Below, piece after piece: positions 14,829-22,675 of a DNA stretch of 64,000 nucleotides (position 1 is the first letter of the stretch; each line of letters begins with the position of its first letter). The position numbers were made by a program, and so were the translations under genes. The DNA lies in NCBI RefSeq assembly GCF_050587525.1, contig NZ_JBOBFT010000002.1:124001-188000 (forward strand), written 5' to 3'. The DNA comes from Plantibacter sp050587525 (GTDB taxonomy: Bacteria; Actinomycetota; Actinomycetes; Actinomycetales; Microbacteriaceae). The notes below the pieces were generated by a model that was not told where the DNA came from, ran no database searches, and saw nothing but the letters and a program-made list of their open reading frames with translations.

Positions 14829-17300
14829 CTAGACGGCCGAAGCGGAGATCTCACCGACGACGGCATCGCCAGGAGCGGCGTTGACGAACGACGCCTCGAT
14901 CTCGGCGCGGTCGAGCAGCTCGGTCATCCGACGCTGACGTGCGCGCGGGATGATCGTGACGACACGACCGACCTTGCCCGCACGACCCGTACGGCCGGCG
15001 CGGTGCAGGTACGTCTTGTACTCGTCCGGGGCGTCGGCCTGCACCACGAGGGTGATGTCGTCGACGTGGATGCCGCGGGCTGCGACATCGGTGGCGACGA
15101 GGACATTGACGCGGCCGGAGGTGAGCTTCTCCAGGTTGCGCGTGCGGCGCGCCTGGTTGAGGTCGCCGTGGAGCGACACGGCGGGGATGCCGGCGTCCTC
15201 GAGCTGCTCGGTCAGACGGTCGGCGTACGCACGGGTGCGGGCGAAGACGAGGGTCTTCTCGCTGCGGTCGACGAGCTGCTCGATGAGCAGGTCCTTGCCC
15301 TTGTGCTCCACCACGAGGACGCGGTGGTCGATCGTCGACGACGCCTGGTCTTCACCGGCGACTTCGTGGACCGAGGGGTTCGGGAGGAACTCCTTGACGA
15401 GGGTGGCGACGCCCTTGTCGAGCGTTGCAGAGAACAGCAGCTTCTGGCCGTCGGGAGCCGTGCGGCGCAGGATGCGCTGGACGGGCTCGAGGAAGCCGAG
15501 GTCGCACATGTGGTCGGCCTCGTCGAGGACGGTCACGGTGACCTGCGAGAGATCGAGACGACCCTGCTCGATGAGGTCCTCGATGCGGCCGGGCGTGCCG
15601 ACGATGATGTCGACGCCGCGCTGCAGCGCACCCACCTGGCGGCCCTGCGGGACGCCACCGTAGATCTGCGTGGTGAAGAGGCCGACGGCGCGTGCGATGG
15701 GCTGCACGGTGCGATCGATCTGCAGCGCGAGCTCACGCGTCGGAGCGAGGATGAGCGCGCGGGGCTTGCGGCCCGGCTTGCGGTTCTTGCCGCCGCCGTT
15801 CTCCATGAGCTTCTCGACGAGCGGAGCGCCGAAGGCGATCGTCTTGCCGGAGCCCGTGCGGCCGCGGCCGAGGACGTCGCGACCTGCGATGACATCGGGA
15901 ATCGTCGCCGCCTGGATCGGGAACGGGCTGGCTGCACCGAGTTCTTCGAGGGCGCGGACGATGTTGCCTCCGAGGCCCAGCGATTCGAAGGTCACGCCTT
16001 CGACGTCCTTCGCTTCGATCGCGTCGGCCTCGAGGCGCTCGAGCACCACGTCGTCCTGCGGGACGAAGCGTGCGCCGTCGTCCTTCTTCGGGTAGAAGTC
16101 GCTGCTGCGGCCGTTGCCGGCACCGGCACCGTCGAAGCTGCGAGCCGGACGGTCGTCGAAGGAGCGCTTGGGGCGATCATCGTACGAGCGGGCGGGGCGG
16201 TCGTCGTAGGAACGCTTGGGGCGGTCCTCGTAGGATCCGGCCGCACGGTCGGTGCGGTTCGCCTGGCGGGGGTCGCCGCCGTAGGAGCGTGCCGGACGAT
16301 CCGCACCGGTCCCTGAGCCTGTCGAAGGGCGGCCGTAGGACGGACGATCGTTGCTGCGCGCCGGACGGTCGTCGCGGCCCTGGTAGCCACCCGTCGCCGG
16401 ACGGTCGTAGGAACGTGCCGGACGGTCGCTGTTCGAGGCGTCGCGGCCGTAGGACGGACGATCGTTGCTGCGCGCCGGACGGTCGTCGCGGCCCTGGTAG
16501 CCACCCGTCGCGGGGCGGTCGTACGAACGTGCGGGACGGTCATCGCCGCCACGGTTGTACGCAGGACGCTCGTTGCGACCCTGGTAGCCGCCCGTCGCAG
16601 GACGATCGTTGCGGTCGTTGCGGCCCTGGTAGCCACCCGTCGCCGGACGGTCGTAGGAACGCGCAGGACGGTCGTCGCCACCACGGTTGTAGGCAGGACG
16701 GTCGTTCGAGCGACCCTGGTAGCCGCCGGTCGACGGACGGTCGTTCCGATCGTTACGACCCTGGTACCCACCCGTCGCGGGGCGGTCGTACGAACGTGCC
16801 GGACGGTCATCGCCGCCACGGTTGTACGCAGGACGCTCGTTGCGACCCTGGTAGCCGCCCGTCGCAGGACGATCGTTGCGGTCGTTGCGACCCTGGTAGC
16901 CGCCCGTCGCGGGGCGGTCGTAGGAACGTGCCGGACGGTCGTCGCCACCACGGTTGTAGGCAGGACGCTCGTTGCGACCCTGGTACCCACCAGTCGACGG
17001 ACGGTCGTTGCGGTCGTTGCGACCCTGGTACCCACCCGAGGACGGGCGGTCGTTGCGGTCGTAGCGCGAGCCGCCGTCGGAAGCGTCGGTGCGAGCGGCA
17101 CGGTCGGCACGCTCATCGGCGTTCCAGCGCGACTTCTTGGGGGCGTTGGCGTCTTCCGCGCGGTAGCCGCGGTGGCTGGGGCTCTTGCTGCCGGCCTGAG
17201 GACCACCGGTGCGGGCTGCGTACGGCTTCTTGTTCTCGCCGTAACGCGGGTCGAAGTTCTTGGCGGGGCGTCCGCCGGCTGAGTTCTTGTTCTTGGGCAT
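14829..17300 (-). CDS. DEAD-box ATP-dependent RNA helicase with repetitive N-terminal domain
   Basis: An 823-residue RNA helicase, probably acting in ribosome assembly, mRNA turnover or cold adaptation. The catalytic core occupies about residues 430-800: Q-motif FESLGLGGNIVRAL, GRTGSGKT near 484, PTREL, VGTPGR, LDEADHM near 592, FSATLD, DVAARGIHVDD and HRAGRTGRAG near 767. The first 425 residues are low complexity, rich in Arg, Gly, Asp, Asn and Tyr, with a repeated unit of about 45 residues. This is an RGG/RNA-binding or condensate-like tail, located N-terminally rather than at the usual C-terminus. ATG 17300 has GGAAAG upstream. A family E repeat lies inside the coding sequence (16306-16332). 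The 336 bp upstream may hold a long leader. Confidence 0.93.
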   Translation of the reverse strand: MPKNKNSAGGRPAKNFDPRYGENKKPYAARTGGPQAGSKSPSHRGYRAEDANAPKKSRWNADERADRAARTDASDGGSRYDRNDRPSSGGYQGRNDRNDRPSTGGYQGRNERPAYNRGGDDRPARSYDRPATGGYQGRNDRNDRPATGGYQGRNERPAYNRGGDDRPARSYDRPATGGYQGRNDRNDRPSTGGYQGRSNDRPAYNRGGDDRPARSYDRPATGGYQGRNDRNDRPATGGYQGRNERPAYNRGGDDRPARSYDRPATGGYQGRDDRPARSNDRPSYGRDASNSDRPARSYDRPATGGYQGRDDRPARSNDRPSYGRPSTGSGTGADRPARSYGGDPRQANRTDRAAGSYEDRPKRSYDDRPARSYDDRPKRSFDDRPARSFDGAGAGNGRSSDFYPKKDDGARFVPQDDVVLERLEADAIEAKDVEGVTFESLGLGGNIVRALEELGAASPFPIQAATIPDVIAGRDVLGRGRTGSGKTIAFGAPLVEKLMENGGGKNRKPGRKPRALILAPTRELALQIDRTVQPIARAVGLFTTQIYGGVPQGRQVGALQRGVDIIVGTPGRIEDLIEQGRLDLSQVTVTVLDEADHMCDLGFLEPVQRILRRTAPDGQKLLFSATLDKGVATLVKEFLPNPSVHEVAGEDQASSTIDHRVLVVEHKGKDLLIEQLVDRSEKTLVFARTRAYADRLTEQLEDAGIPAVSLHGDLNQARRTRNLEKLTSGRVNVLVATDVAARGIHVDDITLVVQADAPDEYKTYLHRAGRTGRAGKVGRVVTIIPRARQRRMTELLDRAEIEASFVNAAPGDAVVGEISASAV
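16306..16332. repeat. Family E motif inside the helicase coding sequence
   Basis: CCGGTCCCTGAGCCTGTCG followed by AAGGGCGG lies in frame within the helicase N-terminal domain. Read on the minus strand it encodes RPSTGSGTGADRP, which interrupts the otherwise regular Asp-Arg-Pro repeat pattern. It is identical in core to intergenic copies at 10250 and 10290. Confidence 0.85.
16333..17070 (-). repeat. Tandem protein-coding repeat in the helicase N-terminus
   Basis: Roughly 135-bp near-perfect units encode DRPATGGYQGRNDRNDRP, then RNERPAYNRGGDDRPARSYDRPA. High DNA identity between units, including silent sites, suggests recent unequal recombination, so copy number may differ among strains. Confidence 0.8.
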
Positions 17301-17636
17301 GGTGCTTTCCGGGTTATCTCGTTTGCATGAACAACACGCATGACGACACAACACGGATGATGTTGCGGCATGCTCATACCCGGGCGATCAATGGCCGGGA
17401 CCGTTCACAATGTGTGAAATTCACCAACGTGTTCGTTGGGAAACCGGCCCACCAGACTTACAAACCCTTTCCGCGGTACACAACGCGGTGTCTAGAGCCG
17501 ACCTGTCTACGTTACCCGAAGTCGCCTCGGATGTCACGGCGCAGCATCGGATCCGCTCCACCACTGGCGTGCGGAGCCGTCCGACGGAACGGCGACGCGG
17601 GGAGCCAGTCGCGGGGCCGTATGGGAAGCTGGCTGC
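17301..17636. other. Divergent intergenic region between helicase and ROK regulator
   Basis: A relatively AT-richer 336 bp stretch. It contains a 15-bp palindrome TTCACAATGTGTGAA (17404-17418) and a small hairpin CCAACG-TGTT-CGTTGG (17424-17439). A long 5' leader for the helicase, as in cold-shock DEAD-box genes, is plausible but unproven. No open reading frame was credited. Confidence 0.45.
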
Positions 17637-19043
17637 ATGACGCGGGAGCCAGCAGCCGGAGGACGTCGATCCTCCGCGCCGGCGGTCGGCGACGGGCCGG
17701 GCCACGCGGAACGGCCGGGCCACGCGGAACGAGAGTCCCTCGTCAGCAGCGACGTCCGCCGCCACAACCTGTCGCTCGTCGCGCGCAGCATCCTCGAACA
17801 TGGTCCGAGTTCGCGCAGTCGATTGGCCGATGCCACCGGGCTGACCAGAGGATCGGTCACGGCGCTCACTGCGGCGTTGCTGGAAGCAGGCGTGCTCCGC
17901 GAAGTTCCCCCGAAGCCCGCCGCCTCGACGAGGGCGGTCGTCCATTCCGGCACCACACGTCCCCGATTCGACGGCACTCACGATGCGTTCCCCGCCGGAA
18001 CGGACACGCAGGCCTCGCGGTCTGCGCATCGTGGTCGCCCGCTCACCCTCCTCGAACTCGCCGCAGACGACACGGCGGTCCTCGTGCTCCAGCTCGACGC
18101 GGACCAGGCCATCGCGGAGCTCTCGACCATCGCCGGCGAGGTGCTCACCCGGTCCGCACGCCACCACGGTCGACCGATGGGCGAGCCAGATGCGGTGCTC
18201 GACGTCCTCGCCGGCGTCCTCACCGAAGCACTCGACCTCGCCGCGAATCTGGGCCGCCGCGTCGCGGACACGACGGTCATCGCCTTCGCACCCGTCCACG
18301 GGGACCCGCCGGTCGTCATCGCGGACACCGATCTCGCTTGGGGCCGCGTGGACGTCATCGCCGGCCTCCGCGCTCGTGAACCGCGACTCGACGCGAGCGC
18401 GACCCTCCGGTCCGATTCGCCGCTCGCCGCCGTCGCCGAACTCCGTGCGCTCGGCGCGGCGCCCGCGGCGATCAGGGACCTCGTCTACCTGAAGAGCAAT
18501 TCGGGCATCGGCGGCGCGGTCCTCATCGACGGGCGCATCGTCGACGGCGCCCGCGGCATGGCCGGAGCACTCGGCCACCTGCCGATCGTCCCCGACGGCG
18601 AGCGCTGCGCCTGCGGTCAGCGAGGCTGCCTCGTGACCGTCGCCGGACCGGATGCGGTCCTGACAACGGCGGGGATGGGCGAAGCGCTCGAACGCGATGG
18701 CCTCGGCACGACGCTCGACGCCTTCGTCGCGCGCGTGCAGGCGGGCGAGATCGCGGCCGTCGAGGCATGGGACGCGGCGGCGAGTTGGATCGCGCGCGCG
18801 CTCCAGATCCTCGCCGGGACACTCGACCCGCAGGTGATCGTCCTCGGCGGATACTGGGTTCCGCTCATCTCGACGATCGATCGATGCTTCCGCCTCGACC
18901 GTCCCGATGTCGCCGGCATCGATACGGAGACGACTCCTCGCATCCTGCCGGGCATCCTCGGCGAGCGCGCGGCGCTGCTCGGCGCATCGCAGCTCGCCCG
19001 CGAACGACTCCTCGTCGATCCCTTGGCCCTCGCCGCGCGCTGA
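17637..19043 (+). CDS. ROK family transcriptional regulator
   Basis: A 468-residue sugar-responsive regulator. The winged-helix N-terminal region includes RRHNLSLVARSILEHGPSSRSRLADATGLTRGSVTALTAALLEAGVL. The ROK kinase-like domain follows, with YLKSNSGIGGAVLIDGRIVDGARGMAGALGHLPI and the zinc-binding CACGQRGCL near residue 325. Residues 20-34 include a duplicated GHAER encoded by a 15-bp tandem repeat, and an Arg/His-rich insertion lies between the DNA-binding and sensor domains. It stands just upstream of the MFS transporter and carboxylesterase and is the likely regulator of that pair. Confidence 0.88.
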   Translation: MTREPAAGGRRSSAPAVGDGPGHAERPGHAERESLVSSDVRRHNLSLVARSILEHGPSSRSRLADATGLTRGSVTALTAALLEAGVLREVPPKPAASTRAVVHSGTTRPRFDGTHDAFPAGTDTQASRSAHRGRPLTLLELAADDTAVLVLQLDADQAIAELSTIAGEVLTRSARHHGRPMGEPDAVLDVLAGVLTEALDLAANLGRRVADTTVIAFAPVHGDPPVVIADTDLAWGRVDVIAGLRAREPRLDASATLRSDSPLAAVAELRALGAAPAAIRDLVYLKSNSGIGGAVLIDGRIVDGARGMAGALGHLPIVPDGERCACGQRGCLVTVAGPDAVLTTAGMGEALERDGLGTTLDAFVARVQAGEIAAVEAWDAAASWIARALQILAGTLDPQVIVLGGYWVPLISTIDRCFRLDRPDVAGIDTETTPRILPGILGERAALLGASQLARERLLVDPLALAAR

Positions 19044-19174
19044 CGCTCGCCCCGGCCGGCCACCCCACCGCCCCCACCAACCCCCACCAGCCCCCGTCGG
19101 CTCCCGCCCCGACCGCCCGCCCCACTCCGAGCGTTCGCCACCCCGCTCCCGCCCAACCGACACCCGCCCCTGTT

Positions 19175-19255
19175 CACAACTCAGGACAGCCTCGGCGTGT
19201 CGCGGCCGGGTTCCGGCGGTTCGGCGCCGACACGCCGCAGCGCTCCTGAGTTGTG
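19175..19255. repeat. Family D inverted-repeat element, copy 1 (divergent)
   Basis: The ends are CACAACTCAGGA and TCCTGAGTTGTG. Inside is a second stem, GGCGTGTCG paired with CGACACGCC. It is the most diverged of six family D copies (others at 22487, 24501, 25122, 39148 and 52528). Confidence 0.75.
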
Positions 19256-19388
19256 CACACACCACGGGCACTCGACGCCGAGCTGCCGTGCCGTGCCGCT
19301 GCCGCTGCCGCTGCACCACGCTGCATCACCCGCACCACGCGCCCTGACGACAGCCACACACACGACACTCGTCGCTTAAATTCAACCC

Positions 19389-19417
19389 TTGAACTCCAGC
19401 CGCGAAGGGCGCATACT
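19389..19417 (+). promoter_or_regulatory. Candidate promoter for MFS-carboxylesterase operon
   Basis: TTGAAC (19389-19394) and CATACT (19412-19417) are spaced by 17 bp and resemble the housekeeping sigma consensus. They precede the GTG start by 70 bp. Confidence 0.5.
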
Positions 19418-19487
19418 CATTCCCGAACGTCATTCGGTTTTCGGATGACCGACCCCGCCAAGACCGTTCTCAACGAAGAGGAGCGTC

Positions 19488-20840
19488 GTGTCCAACCCCA
19501 CTCAGCCGTCCCCGTCCAAGCCCCCAGCGCCAACACAGCCCGCCGCATCGGATGCCCCGGCATCGAAGGCCGCAGCATCACAGCCGGCAACCCTCCCCGA
19601 CGCCACCGCGTCCACCGCGACCAGTCCCCCACCCACGCGGTCCCTGCTCCCATCGCTCGCGATCACCTCGCTCGTCCTGTTCGCCACGTACTCCGGCCTC
19701 GTCGCCGTCCTCCTCCCCAATCAAGTGGCCGCGATCGATCCGGAGCAGAAGGTCGCGAACCTCGCCATCGTCAGCACCGTCTCCTTCGTCTTCACCCTGT
19801 TCGCCCAGCCGATCGTCGGCGCGTTCAGCGACCGCACGCGCAGTCGCCTCGGTCGCCGCGCACCGTGGATGATCATCGGCGCGGCCGCCGGTGCGATCTT
19901 CCTCATGGGGTTGGGCGGGCTCGGTTCGATCGTCTGGATCGCGATCTTCTGGGTGATCATCCAGGTGTCGCTCAACGCACTACAGGGGCCGCTCTCAGCG
20001 ATCGTTCCGGACCGGTTCCCCCGCAGTCGTCGCGGTGTCGCATCGGCGATGGTCGGCATCGGCACCATGGCTGGCGGCACGATCGGCGTCCTCGTCGCCG
20101 GCAACCTGGCGGGCAACGTCGGCGTCGGCTACACCGCGTTCGGCATCGGCGTCCTCGTCGTCACGCTGCTGTTCGTGCTCCTCAACCGCGACTTCTCGAC
20201 GAAGGATGCGCCCCGCACACCGTTCAGCTGGAAGCAGTTCATGAGCGGTTTCTGGATCGATCCCCGACAGAACCCGGACTTCGCCTGGGCGTTCGCGGCA
20301 CGGTTCTTCTTCATCCTCGGCTACTTCGTCGTCTTCGCGTTCCAGCTGTTCATCCTCACCGACTACATCGGCATGCCCATCGCGGAAGCCAACGGCACGA
20401 TCGGCCTCCTGAGCCTCGCGGGCCTCGTGACCACGATCGTGGCCGTGTCGCTCGGCGGCTGGTGGAGCGACCGGATCGGCAAACGCAAGGTGTTCATCTA
20501 CACGGCGTCAGCGTTCATGGTCGCGGGACTCGTGTTCCCGCTCATCATGCCGAACCTCACCGGGATGCTCATCATGAGCGCCGTGAACGGCTTCGGCTTC
20601 GGCCTCTACATGGCGTGCGACACGGCGCTGATGACGGAGGTCCTGCCCGGCGGCGGTGTCGCTGCCGGCAAGGACCTCGGCATCCTCAACGTCGCAACGA
20701 ACATCCCGCAGGCCATGAGCCCGGCGATCGCGGGTGTCCTCATCGGCACGTTCGGCGGCTACCCGGCACTCTTCGTGTTCGGGATGGTCTCCGTCGCGAT
20801 CGCCGCCCTCGTCCTCATTCCCATCCGCAGCGTGCGTTAG
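19488..20840 (+). CDS. MFS transporter
   Basis: A 450-residue, roughly 12-helix major facilitator. The N-terminal 45 residues are Pro/Ala/Ser rich and cytoplasmic. QPIVGAFSDRTRSRLGRRAPWMIIGA is the MFS loop 2-3 signature, repeated in GGWWSDRIGKRKVFIYTA in the second half. The arrangement SDRTRSRLGRRAPWM is also typical of the sugar-transporting GPH-like branch. GTG 19488 is supported by GAAGAGGAG 4-12 nt upstream. It lies between a ROK regulator and a carboxylesterase 12 bp downstream, suggesting uptake of a compound that the esterase then processes. Confidence 0.9.
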   Translation: MSNPTQPSPSKPPAPTQPAASDAPASKAAASQPATLPDATASTATSPPPTRSLLPSLAITSLVLFATYSGLVAVLLPNQVAAIDPEQKVANLAIVSTVSFVFTLFAQPIVGAFSDRTRSRLGRRAPWMIIGAAAGAIFLMGLGGLGSIVWIAIFWVIIQVSLNALQGPLSAIVPDRFPRSRRGVASAMVGIGTMAGGTIGVLVAGNLAGNVGVGYTAFGIGVLVVTLLFVLLNRDFSTKDAPRTPFSWKQFMSGFWIDPRQNPDFAWAFAARFFFILGYFVVFAFQLFILTDYIGMPIAEANGTIGLLSLAGLVTTIVAVSLGGWWSDRIGKRKVFIYTASAFMVAGLVFPLIMPNLTGMLIMSAVNGFGFGLYMACDTALMTEVLPGGGVAAGKDLGILNVATNIPQAMSPAIAGVLIGTFGGYPALFVFGMVSVAIAALVLIPIRSVR

Positions 20841-20852
20841 GAGCACCAACAC

Positions 20853-22478
20853 ATGACCGATTCCACCGAACACCCGATCGTCACCACCGCAGCGGGCGCC
20901 GTCCGCGGCCTCTGGCGCGACGGTTCCGCCGCTTTCCTGGGTATCCCCTTCGCCGAGCCGCCCGTCGGTGCACTGCGATTCGCCGCGCCTGTTCCGCATC
21001 GTCCGTGGGAGGGGATTCGCGATGCCGTCGAGCACGGCGCCACGCCCCAGCGGGTGGCGCTCTCCGAAGTGACGATCATCCCGGAGCCGTCGATCCCCGG
21101 TGATTCCACCCTCAACCTCGACGTGTTCACTCCCGTGCCCGGCGACGCCGATGCCGCCCTCCCCGTGCTCGTCTGGATCCACGGCGGCGGGTACGTGGCG
21201 GGTTCGCCGGCGAGCCCCTGGTACGACGGTGCGAGTTTCAACCGCGACGGCGTCGTGACCGTCAACGTGTCGTATCGGCTCGGGTTCGACGGCTTCGGCT
21301 GGCTCGAAGACGCACCGCTGAATCGCGGGGTCCTCGACTGGATCCTCGCCCTCGAATGGGTGCAGGCGAACATCGCGGCGTTCGGCGGCGACCCCTCACG
21401 TGTGACGATCGCCGGCCAGTCCGCAGGCGGCGGGGCCGTGCTCACCCTCCTCTCGACGCCGCGGGCGGATGCGCTGTTCCACGGCGCCTACTCCGTGTCA
21501 GGCGTCCCGACTTCGACGAGCGTCGAACAGGCTGAGCAGTTGGCTCGACGCATCGCGAGCCTCGCCGGCGTGGTGCCGAGCCGTGAGGGATTCGCGACGG
21601 TGAGCGAGGAGCGCGTTCTGGAGTTGCAGCGGCTCGTCTCGAGTGTCGGCGATGGGCCGGCGGGCGATGGCGGCGCGCAGGCCGATGCTGGGATCTCGCA
21701 GGCCGATGCTTCCTCGACCCAGGGGGACGGTTCCGCGCAGCCGGCTGATCCGATCGCCGGGCTCGCCGCGATGCTCGGTGACGGTCTCGTCCTCGGACCC
21801 GTCGTCGATGGCGAGCTGATTCCGTTCGAGACGCTCGACGCCGTGCGCGAGGGCGTCGGCAGCCGCCATCCGCTCGTGCTCGGGACGACCGACCAGGAGT
21901 TCAACATGGTCCTCGCCGGCGCCCGCGAACAGCTTGCCTCGGTCCCGGCCGGCGCCCTGCTCGGGCAACTCGGCGTGGAGGCGGACGTGGCCGCCGCATA
22001 CGTGGAGGCGCATCCGCTGCTCGACACCGCCGGGACCGTCGGCCAGTACCTCACGGACCGCATGTTCCGGGCCCCCGCCCTCGGCGTCGCGGAGGCCCGC
22101 ATCGCCGCGGCAGCACGAGCCGCCGCGACGGCAGGCACCGCAGCCTCCGACACCGCTGCCCCGGTCTGGCTCTACCGCTTCTCGTGGGCGTCGCCCGTCC
22201 TCGGCGATGCCGCGCATTGCCTCGACGTCCCGTTCTTCTTCGACTGCCTCGATGCACCGCGCGTGGACGCGATCGCCGGATCGACGCCGCCCCAGGCACT
22301 CGCGGACGAGGTGCACGGAGGCGCGCTCGCGTTCCTCCGCACGGGCGCACCGGACTGGCCGTCCTGCGACCCCGACGCCCTCCCGGTCCGCCGCTTCGAC
22401 GTGCCGTCGGAACTCGTCGCGGACGGCTACGCCGACGTCCGACCCCTGCTCCCGCGGGAGGTGGCCGTCAGTCACTGA
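20853..22478 (+). CDS. Type B carboxylesterase/lipase family protein (second copy)
   Basis: A 541-residue alpha/beta hydrolase. AFLGIPFAEPPVGALRFAAPV, LPVLVWIHGGGYVAGSPASPWYDG and the nucleophile elbow IAGQSAGGGAVLTLL are standard. PVWLYRFSWASP precedes the His-containing C-terminal region (ADEVHGGALAFLRTG). A 35-residue Ala/Asp/Gln/Gly-rich insertion (repeats of QADA) lies near residue 275. AGGAGC precedes the ATG. Only 12 bp separate it from the MFS gene, so the two are probably co-transcribed. Natural substrate is unknown. Confidence 0.92.
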   Translation: MTDSTEHPIVTTAAGAVRGLWRDGSAAFLGIPFAEPPVGALRFAAPVPHRPWEGIRDAVEHGATPQRVALSEVTIIPEPSIPGDSTLNLDVFTPVPGDADAALPVLVWIHGGGYVAGSPASPWYDGASFNRDGVVTVNVSYRLGFDGFGWLEDAPLNRGVLDWILALEWVQANIAAFGGDPSRVTIAGQSAGGGAVLTLLSTPRADALFHGAYSVSGVPTSTSVEQAEQLARRIASLAGVVPSREGFATVSEERVLELQRLVSSVGDGPAGDGGAQADAGISQADASSTQGDGSAQPADPIAGLAAMLGDGLVLGPVVDGELIPFETLDAVREGVGSRHPLVLGTTDQEFNMVLAGAREQLASVPAGALLGQLGVEADVAAAYVEAHPLLDTAGTVGQYLTDRMFRAPALGVAEARIAAAARAAATAGTAASDTAAPVWLYRFSWASPVLGDAAHCLDVPFFFDCLDAPRVDAIAGSTPPQALADEVHGGALAFLRTGAPDWPSCDPDALPVRRFDVPSELVADGYADVRPLLPREVAVSH

Positions 22479-22486
22479 TCCGTTTG

Positions 22487-22576
22487 CACAATTCAGGACC
22501 TCTGCCACAATTCAGGACGATCCACCGGCGTGTCCGCGCGGATCGTCCTGAATTGTGCAGAAGTTCCTGAATTGTG
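22487..22576. repeat. Family D inverted-repeat element, copy 2
   Basis: Outer ends are CACAATTCAGGA and TCCTGAATTGTG. An inner perfect 18-bp inverted pair (22506-22523 with 22540-22557) repeats the same end sequence, so the element has nested copies of its own terminus. The loop region reads ACCGGCGTGTCC. Confidence 0.88.
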
Positions 22577-22675
22577 AAAGCCACCGGCAGCAGGAGGAGG
22601 GCACGACGCCCGCACGATGAGTGGGAACCCGCGCGTCCCCGGGGCCTCCCCAGCACCGCATGACAGCATGGTGGG

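Larger units (their letters stand above)
19044..19487. other. Intergenic region between ROK regulator and MFS gene
   Basis: A 444 bp gap. The first 120 bp are C-rich. A family D element occupies 19175-19255, and GCCGCTGCCGCTGCCGCTGC is a short trinucleotide-like run near 19300. A promoter candidate lies at 19389-19417, 70 bp before the MFS start. Nothing else recognisable. Confidence 0.5.

Noticed and set aside
16333..17070. Possible CRISPR array
   Set aside because: The repeats are in frame within the helicase, have no unique spacers and encode regular protein repeats; no cas genes are present.
14475..18379. Several 460-770 codon frames antisense to or out of frame with the helicase
   Set aside because: They arise from the repetitive GC-rich helicase N-terminus and contain only Arg/Thr/Pro-rich or Asp/Arg-rich repeats.
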